From assembly GCF_000003605.2 (NCBI RefSeq), contig NW_003137821.1:256406-320405 (forward strand): DNA of 64,000 nucleotides, given 5' to 3'. Position numbers and translations under genes: made by a program. Of this stretch, positions 1-12,500 are shown one piece after another (the first letter of the stretch is position 1; every line of letters begins with the position of its first letter). The notes below the pieces were generated by a model, which was given only the letters and a program-made list of their open reading frames with translations, was not told the DNA's origin and did not search any database. This DNA comes from Saccoglossus kowalevskii. Lineage: Eukaryota; Hemichordata; Enteropneusta; Harrimaniidae.

Positions 1-1550
1 AAAAAAAAAGTGCTGCATTTAGACGTGAATAGATCATAAACATGCAAGATAACAGAAAATCTTAGCTGGCTTTGTCCAAGTATTTTGTACAGGTGTCTGT
101 CAAAAATTAATGATTCACTGAGACAAATATGAACTGCCTCATTGTGTGACTACTGTATTATATGAAAAGTAAAAAAAAAACTTTATGAATAGCTATCATG
201 TTGCAAGCTCTGCTTTGTATGCAAATCAACTTAAATAGTTAGTTGGTGTCCAGTGGAGGGAGAAGTCAACAGTACTGTTGCCTCCTGAGAATCTACATTT
301 TCAAACACTGCAATCTTTGAAGTGCGTTTTTAAACCAGTATTATAAAAACTCTATCATTCTGTTCTAACAGCTGAAACATATTCCTGTGAGTTTTCATTT
401 GTCGAATGAACTGTTTGTCAAATACAGAATACATATATTTTAGAACAATTTTCTTTTTAAAATGTGGATTAAATGTTTTGCTTTTTATGTATTGTTTTTG
501 ATTTGATAAATTTGAACCAAACGGATTTTCTATTAGCTTCAGATCTTGATCAAAGTTTGGCACCCAGTTCATAGGAGTGCTTATATTGATTTTCTGACAT
601 CTTGTTTTTGATAGGATTTTATTGGTAGGTTTGCAAATGTGTATCAGACTGTGCATTCTCTCCATGAGTTGGTTTTGAAACCCAGTATGGGATTCTGATA
701 TACATTACCAAGGATATTATTACAAGATAAATAATTTGCTTCATTGAACACATACAACAATGCATATTTCCACTGAGATCAGTGACCTTTGATGTGTATC
801 ACCAGTGATCAGTCAAGTAGAAACAGTCAAAATATTTTATCAGATTTTCTCAATTTTTGCATAATATTTTCATACAGGACATCTGTTGTTCAAACTCAGG
901 GAAGACTTTATACTGATGAATAAGGTGACCAAGTTTGGTGAAGTTTGGAATAGAATTAGTAAAGTTATTATGCACACAATAACAATTATTAACGACGACG
1001 ACAACAACGACAACGCCGGACAAAATTTTCCCCTTAATATACCTTTCCCTTCCATCTTTGATGGTACGGGCAAGGTAAAAAAAAAACGTGATTATTGCGC
1101 CGCTTCAACTTCAACAAACGCGTTTCTAAACTTGCCTTTTTACTTAAGATATCCTCGAACCTTGAGTCATCGTCAACACCATCGTGACATAAATATAAGT
1201 CCCCGTATTGGCGATCAGAACGAAACAGTCACTCCAATTTGAATTGTCTTTCGAATAATAGTGATATTTATAACCAAATTGCCAGCAAATTGTGTATTCG
1301 CAAATTAAGTAAATTTAATTTACAAGACTAATTTACAATAGAACAGTGAATGCAAAACAAATATCAGAAGTTCACATAAGGCAAAAAAGTAAATAATTAT
1401 TTCAAATATTAATGTTAGTCAATACCAAATTCCTGACTGCACTAAAACATCGACAGCCTCATGTGAACTTAAAGCGGGAGGGTTGTCACCTGCGCACACG
1501 CAAGAATTGAGTCCCAATCGACACGCTAAAAACGCAAAATCTCATAGATA
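1..1550. other. Non-genic left edge
   Basis: AT-rich sequence with no recognisable gene apart from the doubtful open frame listed at 330-665. A short GAC/AAC-rich simple stretch lies near 990-1020. Short open frames here have no family signature and no convincing splice sites. Confidence 0.5.
330..665 (-). CDS. Unrecognised open frame, possible 3'-terminal exon
   Basis: An open frame of 111 codons on the minus strand from ATG at 665 to a TAA at 330. The composition is rich in Lys, Asn, Phe and Ile, without low-complexity runs. The frame stays open upstream of the ATG until a stop near 705. A minus-strand AG at 695-696 could be an acceptor, making this a terminal exon of about 694-330, but its pyrimidine tract is weak. 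No AATAAA was found on the minus strand between 329 and the window edge. I recognise no domain or family. In AT-rich DNA a frame of this length can arise by chance, so it is recorded as possible only. Confidence 0.2.
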   Translation of the reverse strand: MERMHSLIHICKPTNKILSKTRCQKINISTPMNWVPNFDQDLKLIENPFGSNLSNQKQYIKSKTFNPHFKKKIVLKYMYSVFDKQFIRQMKTHRNMFQLLEQNDRVFIILV

Positions 1551-1556
1551 GACGCT

Positions 1557-1660
1557 TGTTTGTAAACAATAACACACTAAGGCCATCTGACGCATGCGCA
1601 TGTGACGACTCCCCCACTTTAAAAGGAAATAATAGATCGCTGTTCACGCCATGTTACTGT
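1557..1660 (+). promoter_or_regulatory. Promoter-like cluster (forkhead, NRF1-like, TTTAAAAGG)
   Basis: GTAAACAA (1562-1569) matches a forkhead site. GACGCATGCGCA (1589-1600) matches 10 of 12 positions of the NRF1 consensus. TTTAAAAGG follows near 1618 and could act as a TATA-like box. The grouping resembles an animal promoter, but no gene can be supported downstream, so this may be an enhancer or chance. Confidence 0.25.
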
Positions 1661-1913
1661 ACACATTTTACGGGTTTATTAAAAATTGTCGTCATTTTCA
1701 CAAATGCGGGGGACGCCGTGACGACCCGTCAGTAAATAAGCGGGCCCTTATTCCTAAGGTGGTCAAAATTGAAATCAGAGCTCGGACCACTATTTTTTTG
1801 TTGTCGTCTGAGATCGGAGCATTTTTAAGAGAAAATATATTTGAAAAAAATGCATTGCGGAAGACGTCGTGAATATACACAATCGTTTAGAGAACTGACT
1901 CATTAACGACATT

Positions 1914-1952
1914 TTCCAGAAATTAGAACCCGTGCTGCCACCCCTATATAAA
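1914..1952 (+). promoter_or_regulatory. Heat-shock-element-like site next to a TATA box
   Basis: TTCCAGAAATTAGAA (1914-1928) has the alternating TTC/GAA layout of a heat shock element with one imperfect unit. A canonical TATATAAA follows at 1945-1952. The spacing suits a + strand promoter firing near 1975-1985. No supported gene lies downstream, so function is unproven. Confidence 0.25.
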
Positions 1953-4900
1953 TAATGGTTCTCTCTTAATGAGCGCTACAACAAAACGACATTGCAATAT
2001 TCCTAGTTCCGATTCGGTTCTGAAAGTGGATTTAGGATAATCTTGCCAGTATAATTTGTTTTTCTTTTGTTTTTACTATTTTTGTCTATAAGTATATCTC
2101 TCCTCGCCGTGACCCCTTTCTAACTAGGCACGCCCGGAGTCCGAGCAGGGTTTAGCTAGCCGGCCAAAGGATGCACCCCCAACTTCATACGTTTGTAATT
2201 ATTCTTATACTCTGGGACTTTTATTTCACGCGGGTGGTGATTTTTCTTAATCTGACATTTCAATTCCGTTACATTGTAGTTTCCACTTGTTATTAATAAT
2301 GAAAACACGCCTGACTTTGTTTGAATTCATGCCGCAATAATGTTAAACTAAATAAAAATTTGTGTATTCAATATATTAATTTGAACCAGACCATGACTAA
2401 AGTGATTATCGGATTAACTCAACAAGTTGTTATACCACCCATTGTATCACATCTCCTGGCATGCACCGCAGCACGGTGATTCATGTTATACTGCCTTCCG
2501 TTTACCGTTACTAGACACCACCGTCCGAAATCCCTGCGCCCACCCCTATTCATATTGAACATGTTCTCAGTTTGTCGGTGTATAGTCGGTCACTTTGGTG
2601 TCCAAAACGGGCTTTGCAGTTCTCGCGATCGCCCATTCACAAATCTCTCGTCGCCATTCACTTTTCCCGAGTCCGATTTCACTATGTAACCCGTAGCGGT
2701 TACGAAGGTGTAATCGTACACCGAATAATTGTGTCAACCCGAAGCTATAGGCTAGTAAGTTGATGTTGTATGCACCGTGTCCATTTCACATGACTTGGTG
2801 TGGTCGCAAATCTCTTCTACGAAGGAGCATACAGCGCAATCAGCTCACTAACCATAATGAGCCCGAAACACGTATTATACAAACAAATCGTATTAGAATC
2901 CTTTTTTTTTTTAAATCGAAAACAGATTACAACGTTTTTTTACGGACGATGTCGTAACTTTTACGATACACGAAGGAATTGTTTAAATTGATGTATGCCC
3001 TAGGTTAACGATGCACGTGTATAGTAACCGTTGCTAACGTGTCGCCACTGCTTGGGATATTATGGATACATTTCTTGACGCCGCTGTAAATCATTGGACG
3101 TCGTTCAGGCATTCGACTACCTGTTGATTATGTCGCTTGAAGCGCTCGCTGGAGCCACTGTTTATAACTATGTAAAGATGCCCCTGCCTTTTAATGAGTG
3201 CGCCATTGACTCTGTCATACCGCACAAAAAAGGTTTTTGTTGCCTTCTTGTTCTTTTCAATGGATACCTCCAACACTACTTCATTAACCCCACTAAAACG
3301 ACCAATTTGCGTCGACCTCGTCGGATTTGTTGTGTCGGCGTCAGCACTGGACATTCAATAACCCGATATTTCCTGATTGATTTTATTGCGAATGTTGATC
3401 GTACATAAACTGATGATCATTAAGCACACCACGCAATTGGATATATATTCATATATGTACAATTGTCAGCGAACATTCGATTGTAGGCAGTCTTTATTGA
3501 TATAATGATTAAAAAATCATTTTGCAGTGCTCTGCTTTTTGTAGCAATTTGAGAACTAAGCATATCGTGGATGAGTTTCAGTTATCTTCTCAGGTCAAAT
3601 TCAGTCAATTGTTTCTTCGTCAGAGTTTAACCCCGAGTTATTGGCCAGTAAGCGTATTTATTTGTTTCTATAATATCTACAATATTTTGAACTCGGATTA
3701 CAGCATATCAAAGCCTCAGTGACCTGGACAAAGCTTGACTGTTAGAGACCAGACGGCGTTTCGTACACCAACCACCCATAAGGGCATACACATAAACGAA
3801 ACCCACCATCATTACGGGACGCACAGCTGGAAATCGCCCATGCGAAGAACCGTTGTAGCGCTGTATGGCCAATTTATTGGCAATGCATGGCAAACCGCCA
3901 ATTACCCGTCTCGTATCCTAGCGGTATATTTCCGGGTAATAATCGGTAGCTCGTCAAAAAACGGACTGATTCAAATATCGATCCAAATGTCAACGGGATA
4001 GCATCGTTTGCAGAATCCATGAAAATAGTTTATGAATTAAAGTGTGTTGCGTCACCGACTCATATTATTATTAGATTTCTCACAACGTCATTATTGTTAA
4101 TGATGATTCGATACAGAACGGAATGAAAATCGTTTTACGGTTACTATAAGGCTCTTTACTTCGAGTGCATGATACACTCAAAACCTTTTGTGTGTAAAAT
4201 AATTACTTTTAAAAGACATTTCTCAGTTCCGGTCATTTTGGGAACACCCCGGGCCATTGTGGGAAGTGAAAGGTGCAGGGAGATGGAATAAAGTACAATG
4301 TTTTGAAAACGTTTCTTTTCATTCAAATTTGACACTTCTCAAATTAATGCAATGGATAGCGCGAGGCTTTATTTTAAAACCGATTTTTTTTTTTTTTGGT
4401 GCCTTCATATGTGGGAGTATAGTCTGGCCACCTTTTGATTGTTCCATTCATTCATATGTTCGCAGGACACGCCCCATCGAACACAATTAGAATCGAAAGA
4501 TCAACGTACCAGCTACAATTACATTTCAAGTGTCAAAAATGTACGAAAGACATTCAATTGCACATCGCTCGTGTGATTGATTGAAGCAGGGCACCACATC
4601 AGCGCCGCAAAAATGTCAAATTTGAACGTAAGGCACCTGTGTGACATCTTATGGTAATCTGAACTGCGTTTGGTGTTGCGCCGACATCATTTTGGGCACG
4701 CGATAGGGACCGATTTCATCACCACTCTGGAAATTGCCGCTAACTAGCTCGACAAAAAAAATGTTGGAATTAAAAGGCGCCGAATTATTAGGTGCTAACC
4801 CAAGTGTGGAATGCAAACGATTACAACTACGAGCAGAACGGTCAGAGAACAAACTATCGATACGCTATTTTGTCTTGAATGGAGAAACGGTTTGTTGCCT

Positions 4901-7900
4901 ATTATCGATAGATGCAAAGAAAGTCGCCTCCGAGAAGGTCAATTAATTTGTAACGCAATATGAATAGAGGTCTGGAACCCTTTCCAATAAACCGTATACG
5001 TTAGTAAGGGGGTGCATCACGTCCAAGGTATGGCGGCATTTCAGTCGGCGGTAGTTGCTCGTTTATTCGATTGTTGGTGGAATACTTGGCCACCGGTATT
5101 TAGTTACAGTCAATGTTAAGCGTAGGTTTACATAGTACTTCTTTCAACTTGAAGCCCATTCAGTTCGTATTTCGCACTCCCTGTTTCCTGTGACCATTTC
5201 ACCAATATTTGCCCTACTTTCCATTTCACAGGAACGTCTACATTCTTTCGTTTGATGCATTCGGAGGAACGTCCGTCACACAAATCGAATGATTTGATTT
5301 TAAGCTTGAATTTCTTATTTTATAGGTCAGATGAGAACATGGGGCTCAGATAAAATTGATCACCATCAATTGATATAGTGCATCATTAAGCGTGAAAATA
5401 CACAAGAAAACTACTTTCGCATTCGCCGAATGGCACGCGATGTTTTCACAACGACGCCATGACCTTTGCTTGTCCTGTGTTCACGTTCGATTTCACGCAC
5501 AGCGCGGGATCTCGCAGTGAACGGAATGGTCGATTTGAAAAGGCAACACAATATAAGCGTAAACAAGTAATGTAACTTTGTACTCATATGGGTCATTTTG
5601 ACAACTCCCGTGAAAGTTTGATATGACCTATAGCGAACAAAACAAACATCGAAAACGTCATATTAACCGGAAGTCCGATACGTTTTTTCGAACTTTAGTT
5701 CCGATTTATACTGCGAAAGTGAAAACAACTGATCATCCTAATTGTCAAATGTTTTACAAACACATGTGGTATCACCAACTTGATCTTGAAGGGTAAAAAT
5801 AACAATACGCATATGTACCAAAATGCTGCATTCAAGATTAAAAAAATAGATGTATCTAACAAAAACATATCTTCAATACAATACATGCGTCTTCTGTATC
5901 TGAAAAAATAACATTGGTACCTTAAAAATCGGTGGTCGTCGCGCAGCGCGTGTTCGAATTCCGTGTAAACAAACATCGTATTTTACATGCGTTGTATACG
6001 TCGCTATGGGTACCATATCGAACAGGACGCGTCGCAACGACTGCAGCGCTTTAATGATATACACCAACAAAGAATGAATGCATTTATGGTGCTTCACAAT
6101 TTATGAAATTCAACCTAATAGCACAGTTACGCAAATGATGTTACATTTATTTCGGTGGATGTTTAATTAGAACAAAATAAGAATCGCTTGCGAACAATAT
6201 TCAGTAACTACTTAAAGTTTTGTCAGAAATGTACACATGAAAATTCACAGAAATATACTTTTTCCAGAGTAGTAGTGTGAAGTAGATAGTTAAATAACAT
6301 GACATATAAATACACCAAGATAGAAAACACGGCATATAAATGCGGTTAAATTTTGTGATTCATGAAATGGGTTTGCTTTAGGGCTAAAAACAACACTTTT
6401 GGTCTAAATCATGAAATATATATTAGCCTGAACACTTCTTACCCGATTGTGTGCAAATGGTCCAGTTATGTCGTCACAGTGACGCATGGTGCAGTTAATG
6501 CTGTGGGTGGAAGCACAAGGCGAAGGATATTTGATTCAAAACAGTTGAAGAAGAGGTACTGAAAGTATTTCAAATTGAAATTTTATATTGAGTGACCAGA
6601 AATGAATAATAATTTGTACCAAAAGTCCCATGTATTTAAACGGCTAACCCCATTGAATTCATGTTTTCAAAGTCTAGTAAAAAGTTGTATATAGTACACT
6701 TTTTGGAGACATTACTTATATCGTCTATATAGGCGGAGTCTTTTTTGTAGTCCTTATTTTGTGAATCACGTGCACTGAGCTATAAAAATGAAGTCTTAAA
6801 AACTGTTTTTTTCAATAAAAGAAGTATCAACAACACGTTTTTATTTTTTTCCGTCCAAGTCTTAAATTCCCAGAGAAATGCCATTTCTATTTTAGAGGTA
6901 CCTAGAAGCAACAGAACAGTGACAAAAAGGGGACAAACGAATTTAAATTTGTCCGGAGAAATAATCTGGTATTTAAAATAATATTACAATAATTTATAAT
7001 AAAAAAAATGTACAGTCTGCAATGATGAAAACACATACTAACAATTATTGGCCAGTCCCTATGGGCGTGTTGGTTGGTTGACATAACGAAAGACCTCCCG
7101 TACATATTTCTGTCATTAATAGTTTGTTTGGTCAAGGAAAACTGAGTGGGAAAGGCTGATATCCATTTACCACTTTGTTTGAGGGCAGTGACAGGTTGGG
7201 TCACTATCCTAAAACAGCGACAGAGGAGTATTCACTCGCCGAACAGCGGTTTTCAGATATCAATATTTCTACTCTCTGTGTGATCATGAGGTAAAATGAA
7301 TCACCCACACACGCACTTTAAACTGATCGTCAAACGTATTCGAACAACGTATTAGGCAATTGAGCTATTTGGTCCCTTCGCTAAATCTGGATTCAATTTC
7401 AGTTTCCATCGGTCTTCGTTGCATGCCTCTCACCTTCAACTTCGTTGTTTGTTTATTTACATCTCCCGGAATCTACTGGAAGCACGCACCAGTCCGTCGG
7501 GGCATACCCTTTTTTTTTTTTTAGTATTAAATGAGTCTTGCTCTAATCAGTTGACGGCGGAATGTGTTACTGAAAACCACAGATGAGTAAATGGGAAGTT
7601 GTCACACTCACTTGAAATAATAAATAATTATTACTGAAGGAGTCTCTGTGGACTAGGAGATTTGTCTTATATCGGAGTACATGCCTGATCGTGTACGTAT
7701 GATGCAGTCACTAGATATGTTTTGGGGTGACAGGGAAGAAAGAAAGAGTGGAGTGTGTACGTACAAATTCGATTTATTTATTTGGCACTTAAGCTGACCA
7801 CATTTTAGTCAGAAGGGAATGAATGGTTATCAAACCATGCGAGCGGACGATGACTAATACCTACCATCAACTTGTTTCAAAATATAATATACATGTTTTG

Positions 7901-8093
7901 CAAAGTGTATTATTAGATGAGTACCAGACACTCTATAAATAAACACATTTTTCAAACTCTTGAAAGCTGTTTAAAGGCATGCTCTCTGTATGATTTAATT
8001 TCTGTCTCTGAACACTGTCGTGCATTATGTAATGTGTTTTTTATATGATTCATGTTGATTACGTTAATTTATATGTGTATATTAAAGCGCCGT

Positions 8094-8107
8094 GTTTCTA
8101 TGGAAAC
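8094..8107. promoter_or_regulatory. Palindromic X-box-like site
   Basis: GTTTCTATGGAAAC is a near-palindrome with the half-site geometry of RFX X-boxes (GTNRCC, spacer, RGYAAC), but both halves deviate from consensus. Confidence 0.25.
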
Positions 8108-9418
8108 CGATGCTGTTCGAATCTTAAGATTAGATAATTATGATGATTTGTAGCCAGTTCTCAAACTTATTGATTTTTGTTCAACTTTTTGTGTTTCCAT
8201 GGTTAGTTACTGGTGTTGTGTTTATTGCTCTCTCCCTATATTTACTGTTTCGGCCATTCTTGATTACATAAATCTTCAAAGTTTGTTTTGTATTTGTTTT
8301 GTTTTGTTAATTACTATACAGTAACGTAGTTTACGTGGGAGAGGTCGGAGGGTGGCACCAACTCTATGCCCCAGGTCACCCATCTAAACAAAACAACCTA
8401 TACCTGGTCGGATCAGACACTGATTTAGTAGTGGTTCCATAGGCTCAGTAGTATGAAATACTTGCTATGCCCGGCATGTCCGGCCTAACAGCTTTGACGA
8501 GCAAAGTTTTGCGCGACGAATTGTCCTCGTTACTTATAGAGTCCAACCTCTAAGTGTTCTTCGAGTATTGATCAACAATCGGCGAGCTGGCATGAATTTT
8601 AACCAATTCAATATATCCAGTGACTCATCAATACATTGAATCCTCCCCCTCAACAAACTTATACCAGTTCAACTATATAACACAAAGAGCCATTATAAAA
8701 ACACAAGTCGATGTATAAAATACCAGGTCGAGAGAGATTCCTATATGTGTGCCTATATACAATTGAATGTACTGAGATTGTTTTTTAAAATCTTGTTCAA
8801 TGTCGGAAAATAGTAGATTTAAGTGTGTTCTTAGAGGTGTTTACCCCATTAATAGCATTCATGGTATCATTTAGTAGGTGCCATTGTATATATGACATCT
8901 CAGACTGTCTGTCCTGAAATGAACACGATGGCTATTACGTAGTAAAGCCTTTATATAGTACAAATAACTCTGATTATTGGAGCTCATTAACGGACACCAC
9001 GCGATGGACGCACCACACCAACTGATACGCCGATTGCAAACAGTGTGTTGCGCATTAGCTTAACCTCCTTAAAATATTGACAAGTTTATTAAGAGCCATG
9101 ACACCTCGGAGTGGGTTCTTTTCCTGTGTGATTAGAGCGCGATGAGTTAAGTCAAGATAAAACAAAATCAACGCGCCCTGTCCTTCAGGGGGTCTTATTT
9201 GGCGATCGTTCACTAAAAGTACCTTTCCATTGTATTGGAACGGAAGTTTTTAAGTGTACCGCTGACAGGGTTTGACAATCGCGATCCATTCAAGGCTTTC
9301 AATAAGCTTAGTAAATTACAATCGGGTTTTCTTTTGTTGCATGTATGCAACTTGAAAGAAAATTGGGAGGATTTTGAACCGGTTCACTTGGTCCTACGTT
9401 TCTTTCACATTACTTCCT

Positions 9419-9428
9419 GTCACGTGAC
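9419..9428. promoter_or_regulatory. GTCACGTGAC E-box
   Basis: A perfect 10-bp palindrome of the USF/MITF/TFE class. The site is common and no gene is adjacent. Confidence 0.25.
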
Positions 9429-9492
9429 TATCGGGTCACTGGTCATTTTATCTATAACGCTTTCGATCATTGTTATGACTATGATACTAATA

Positions 9493-9563
9493 CCCCCCCC
9501 CCCACACACACACATATATATATATATATATGAACTATTTAAACAACAACAACAACAACAACA
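9493..9563. repeat. Compound microsatellite C(n)-(CA)n-(TA)n-(AAC)n
   Basis: A C run followed by CA dinucleotides, TA dinucleotides and, after a short interruption, AAC trinucleotides up to about 9563. It produces spurious poly-Gln and Ile-Tyr open frames. Confidence 0.9.
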
Positions 9564-9569
9564 AAAATA

Positions 9570-12500
9570 TAACTATGCAAAAACCATCATCCCAATCTCT
9601 GTTGACCGACTATTTTCAATTTATTTCTGAGAACATACAGCAAACCTGGGAAGTATCTTTCAGTCTAGGTAAATTGTGCTCTGAAATGAGGACCAAAAGT
9701 CATACTAGGTAACTTAATGAGAAGCATGGTACAACAATAAACTCTTTTTCACACGTATAATTTTTTTTAGGACACATATGTGTTCGGTGTGAAGCGTTCA
9801 CTTTATGTTATTTTCTCTATAGGTTTGGATCTTTTCCATTCAAGGTCAAAAAGTTTTTTTGACACCTACTTCTGACCTCACAAACTCTGCATACTGTTCT
9901 GTTGCAGTGAATTTACTTTTAAGTCAACTATTTGACGAAACCGTGTTTAGAATCAATATATATGTTTTGTGACAATCGCTGCAATTATCTACTAGGCCAT
10001 CTAAAATAAATAGCAACTACATCACTGAAAAATAAAAAAATCAACCGTAGTCACCCAGATATATACTGTATTTATATACTAAATTATATTGGTGACGTCA
10101 TGCATTTGACCATGTCTTCAGTGTCTGTGTGATGTCAGCCATGTAAACGGCATGTGAAGTGAGTGCCCTTGCCCTTCTAAAGCGATATTGTGAAGACAAC
10201 TTTCAAACGGACGTTTTCGGGACAGGACTCGTCGTCATTTTTGCAGCGAGTTCATTGATTTGGTGAGACACGTTAAATAAGTGACTTACGACCAATGATT
10301 CTTAAAATGAGGTGATCAGTGTGTACTTGATATATGGCAGGCATTCCAGGGGCTCTCAATGGTCCAATTACTACAATAATTCTGTCTGTCACCACTTGGC
10401 CTTCAGGCCTTGTAACGAAACTCAGGCGCAACTTCTCGCATTTCGTTCAGAGCGTAACTTCGTATATTTATTTGTTTGTTTCAATTATTTGTTTTCCGGG
10501 GTCGGCAATTGTTTCTTGTCAACACTCTGCATTAGAATAGTACCAAGGCCTATGATATTCTTGAGAACGTTCTCGGAGAGAATGTAGGAAGGTGGCTCGC
10601 AACTAAATACTGTTGTGCAGCAGACCGACACACGAGAGCATATCCCAACGCCACTGACTTGCAACATTTACCTCCACCTCCGACAAACATGAATAAACTG
10701 GTGAATTAAACTCGCAATATTTTCACGAAATGTGTCTAAATACGTATTTTAAAAGGTACGTTTTTGCTGATATTGGAATTCAGGTGCCGTCTGCATTGTT
10801 ATCGGTGTCTGAGATGAGCAGGCGGCCATATTTGAGTCGTATTTCGTTCTGGGTGCTGAAGAACGCACAATCATGATAAGTGTGCTTGTCACGATGCATT
10901 GTGATATATGTGTTTATAACGAGGGTTGACCAAAGTTCACAGAATATTACGAAGTCTCCCCAAAATCGACGCTGCTAAACTCAAATCAGGACAATTAAAC
11001 GCGTCTGATTCACCATCAATGTTTATCAGCGGCATACTAAAACTCTCGTTGCCCTAGTTCGTATTTGTTGACCCGACTTAAATTTGCTGAGCTGAAAGTA
11101 GTCCCGTTTTTTTTTTTAGTGAATACTCAATGCAATCCTTGAACTGTCTATGGTACTAGCGCACTGTGAGCAGGTAGCCTTGGACTTTTATAGCAAATTA
11201 TATTACGCTGCTAATCATGAATCTGAGCCTAAGTCGCATATTTTCGCCGTGTTTCTTGTGTTCGCTCGATTTTGTTCTCCAACGTACCCTCATCATATTA
11301 ACTACTAACTCGCCTTTAGCCTAACCTGTATACGAGCGTACTGTCAGCATACATCGTACCCTAGTTAGCCTAATCTCCCCGCCCTCATGTTGCATATCAT
11401 ACTAAGCCGAACCAGTATGACACAACAGCGTTTTATTTGTTTTAGGTCTACCAAACGCAGCGTGTTTTTAGTAATGTTGATTATATTTTTTCTATTCCCG
11501 TAAAAATCTTCTTTTTTTACTATGGTAGAACAGAATCTGTTCAATAAAACGTTTGCAAAGGTGTAGATGATTATATTGATAGATAATTTCGTAAGTAACT
11601 CCGACAAATTTCCCAATCCTATTCATTACTGATACTATGTTGGATTCACTCTAAATTGTCGACCAAGAAAAAAATGCTGGTTTTTGCCGAGGGTGGGGAA
11701 CGTTGTCTACTTTATTGGATAACATTACCCAAGCGCTGTGGGAACTAAGTGACCTTGCTCCGTCGTCATCTTGCATACATATGTGCTTCTGTTATACGTA
11801 ATTTGACGAATGATTCGGAAAAAATATAACTACATAGTATGGATAATACGTATGAAGGGGGTTAGCAATCGATTATATTTATTTATCTTCGAAGAGGTTC
11901 GTTTAATTTTCTGAATTCATATATCTGTGTCAGAAATTCGGTGAAATATATATATAATTTACATCAGTCGTGCATGATGGAGAAGGAATCTTTTAATGAA
12001 ATACAAGGCGCACCCCGGGGTAGACCCTCCACGCCCCAGTCTGTGATTTGTGGCATGGTTGGGGCAATCAGACTTTGCATCGCCCATAACACCCGACACA
12101 CATTCATCATTAATCCGCTAAATCCAGTAAGATAATCTCCCCATTTGAAGTACAATCTTGGACGATCTTGCGCTGAGGAGGGGTGTGTCCCGTTACTTCC
12201 TTCCTGGATGCGTCACTAATCACACTGGTTGGTTTGTTTGCACTGTACATGCAATGAATAAACTCCGTATAAATTGATGAATATCACTTCGAGGTGTACC
12301 CGGATTTTTTCATCGATTTGGGAAAAGGGACATCCCGACTTGGCCGAGGTCGAGTCGGTGGAAGGAATGAGTTGAATCTACGGCAAACTTTAATAAGTGG
12401 CCGTTCCATCATGCTCCACGTAGTAGTTTTTATGGAGGCTAAACAAACATACCAACGCTCGACTAACAGACGGAAACAAAACATAGACGTGTTTAGTTTT

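Larger units (their letters stand above)
1953..9480. other. Non-genic stretch upstream of Myc
   Basis: No gene, RNA gene or transposon with recognisable ends was found here. Open frames of up to about 100 codons occur on both strands (for example around 3091-3408 and 6902-7204) but overlap each other and have no recognisable domain. One RFX-like palindrome and one E-box are listed separately. Confidence 0.5.

Noticed and set aside
886-1242. 118-codon + strand open frame
   Set aside because: It includes a simple GAC/AAC run, overlaps an opposite open frame, and has no domain or splice support.
3091-3408. Opposed open frames of 87 and 104 codons
   Set aside because: Neither shows a recognisable family, and they overlap on opposite strands.
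9235-9712. Open frame with a poly-Gln or poly-Asn stretch
   Set aside because: The homopolymer comes from the (AAC)n microsatellite, and the rest has no signature.
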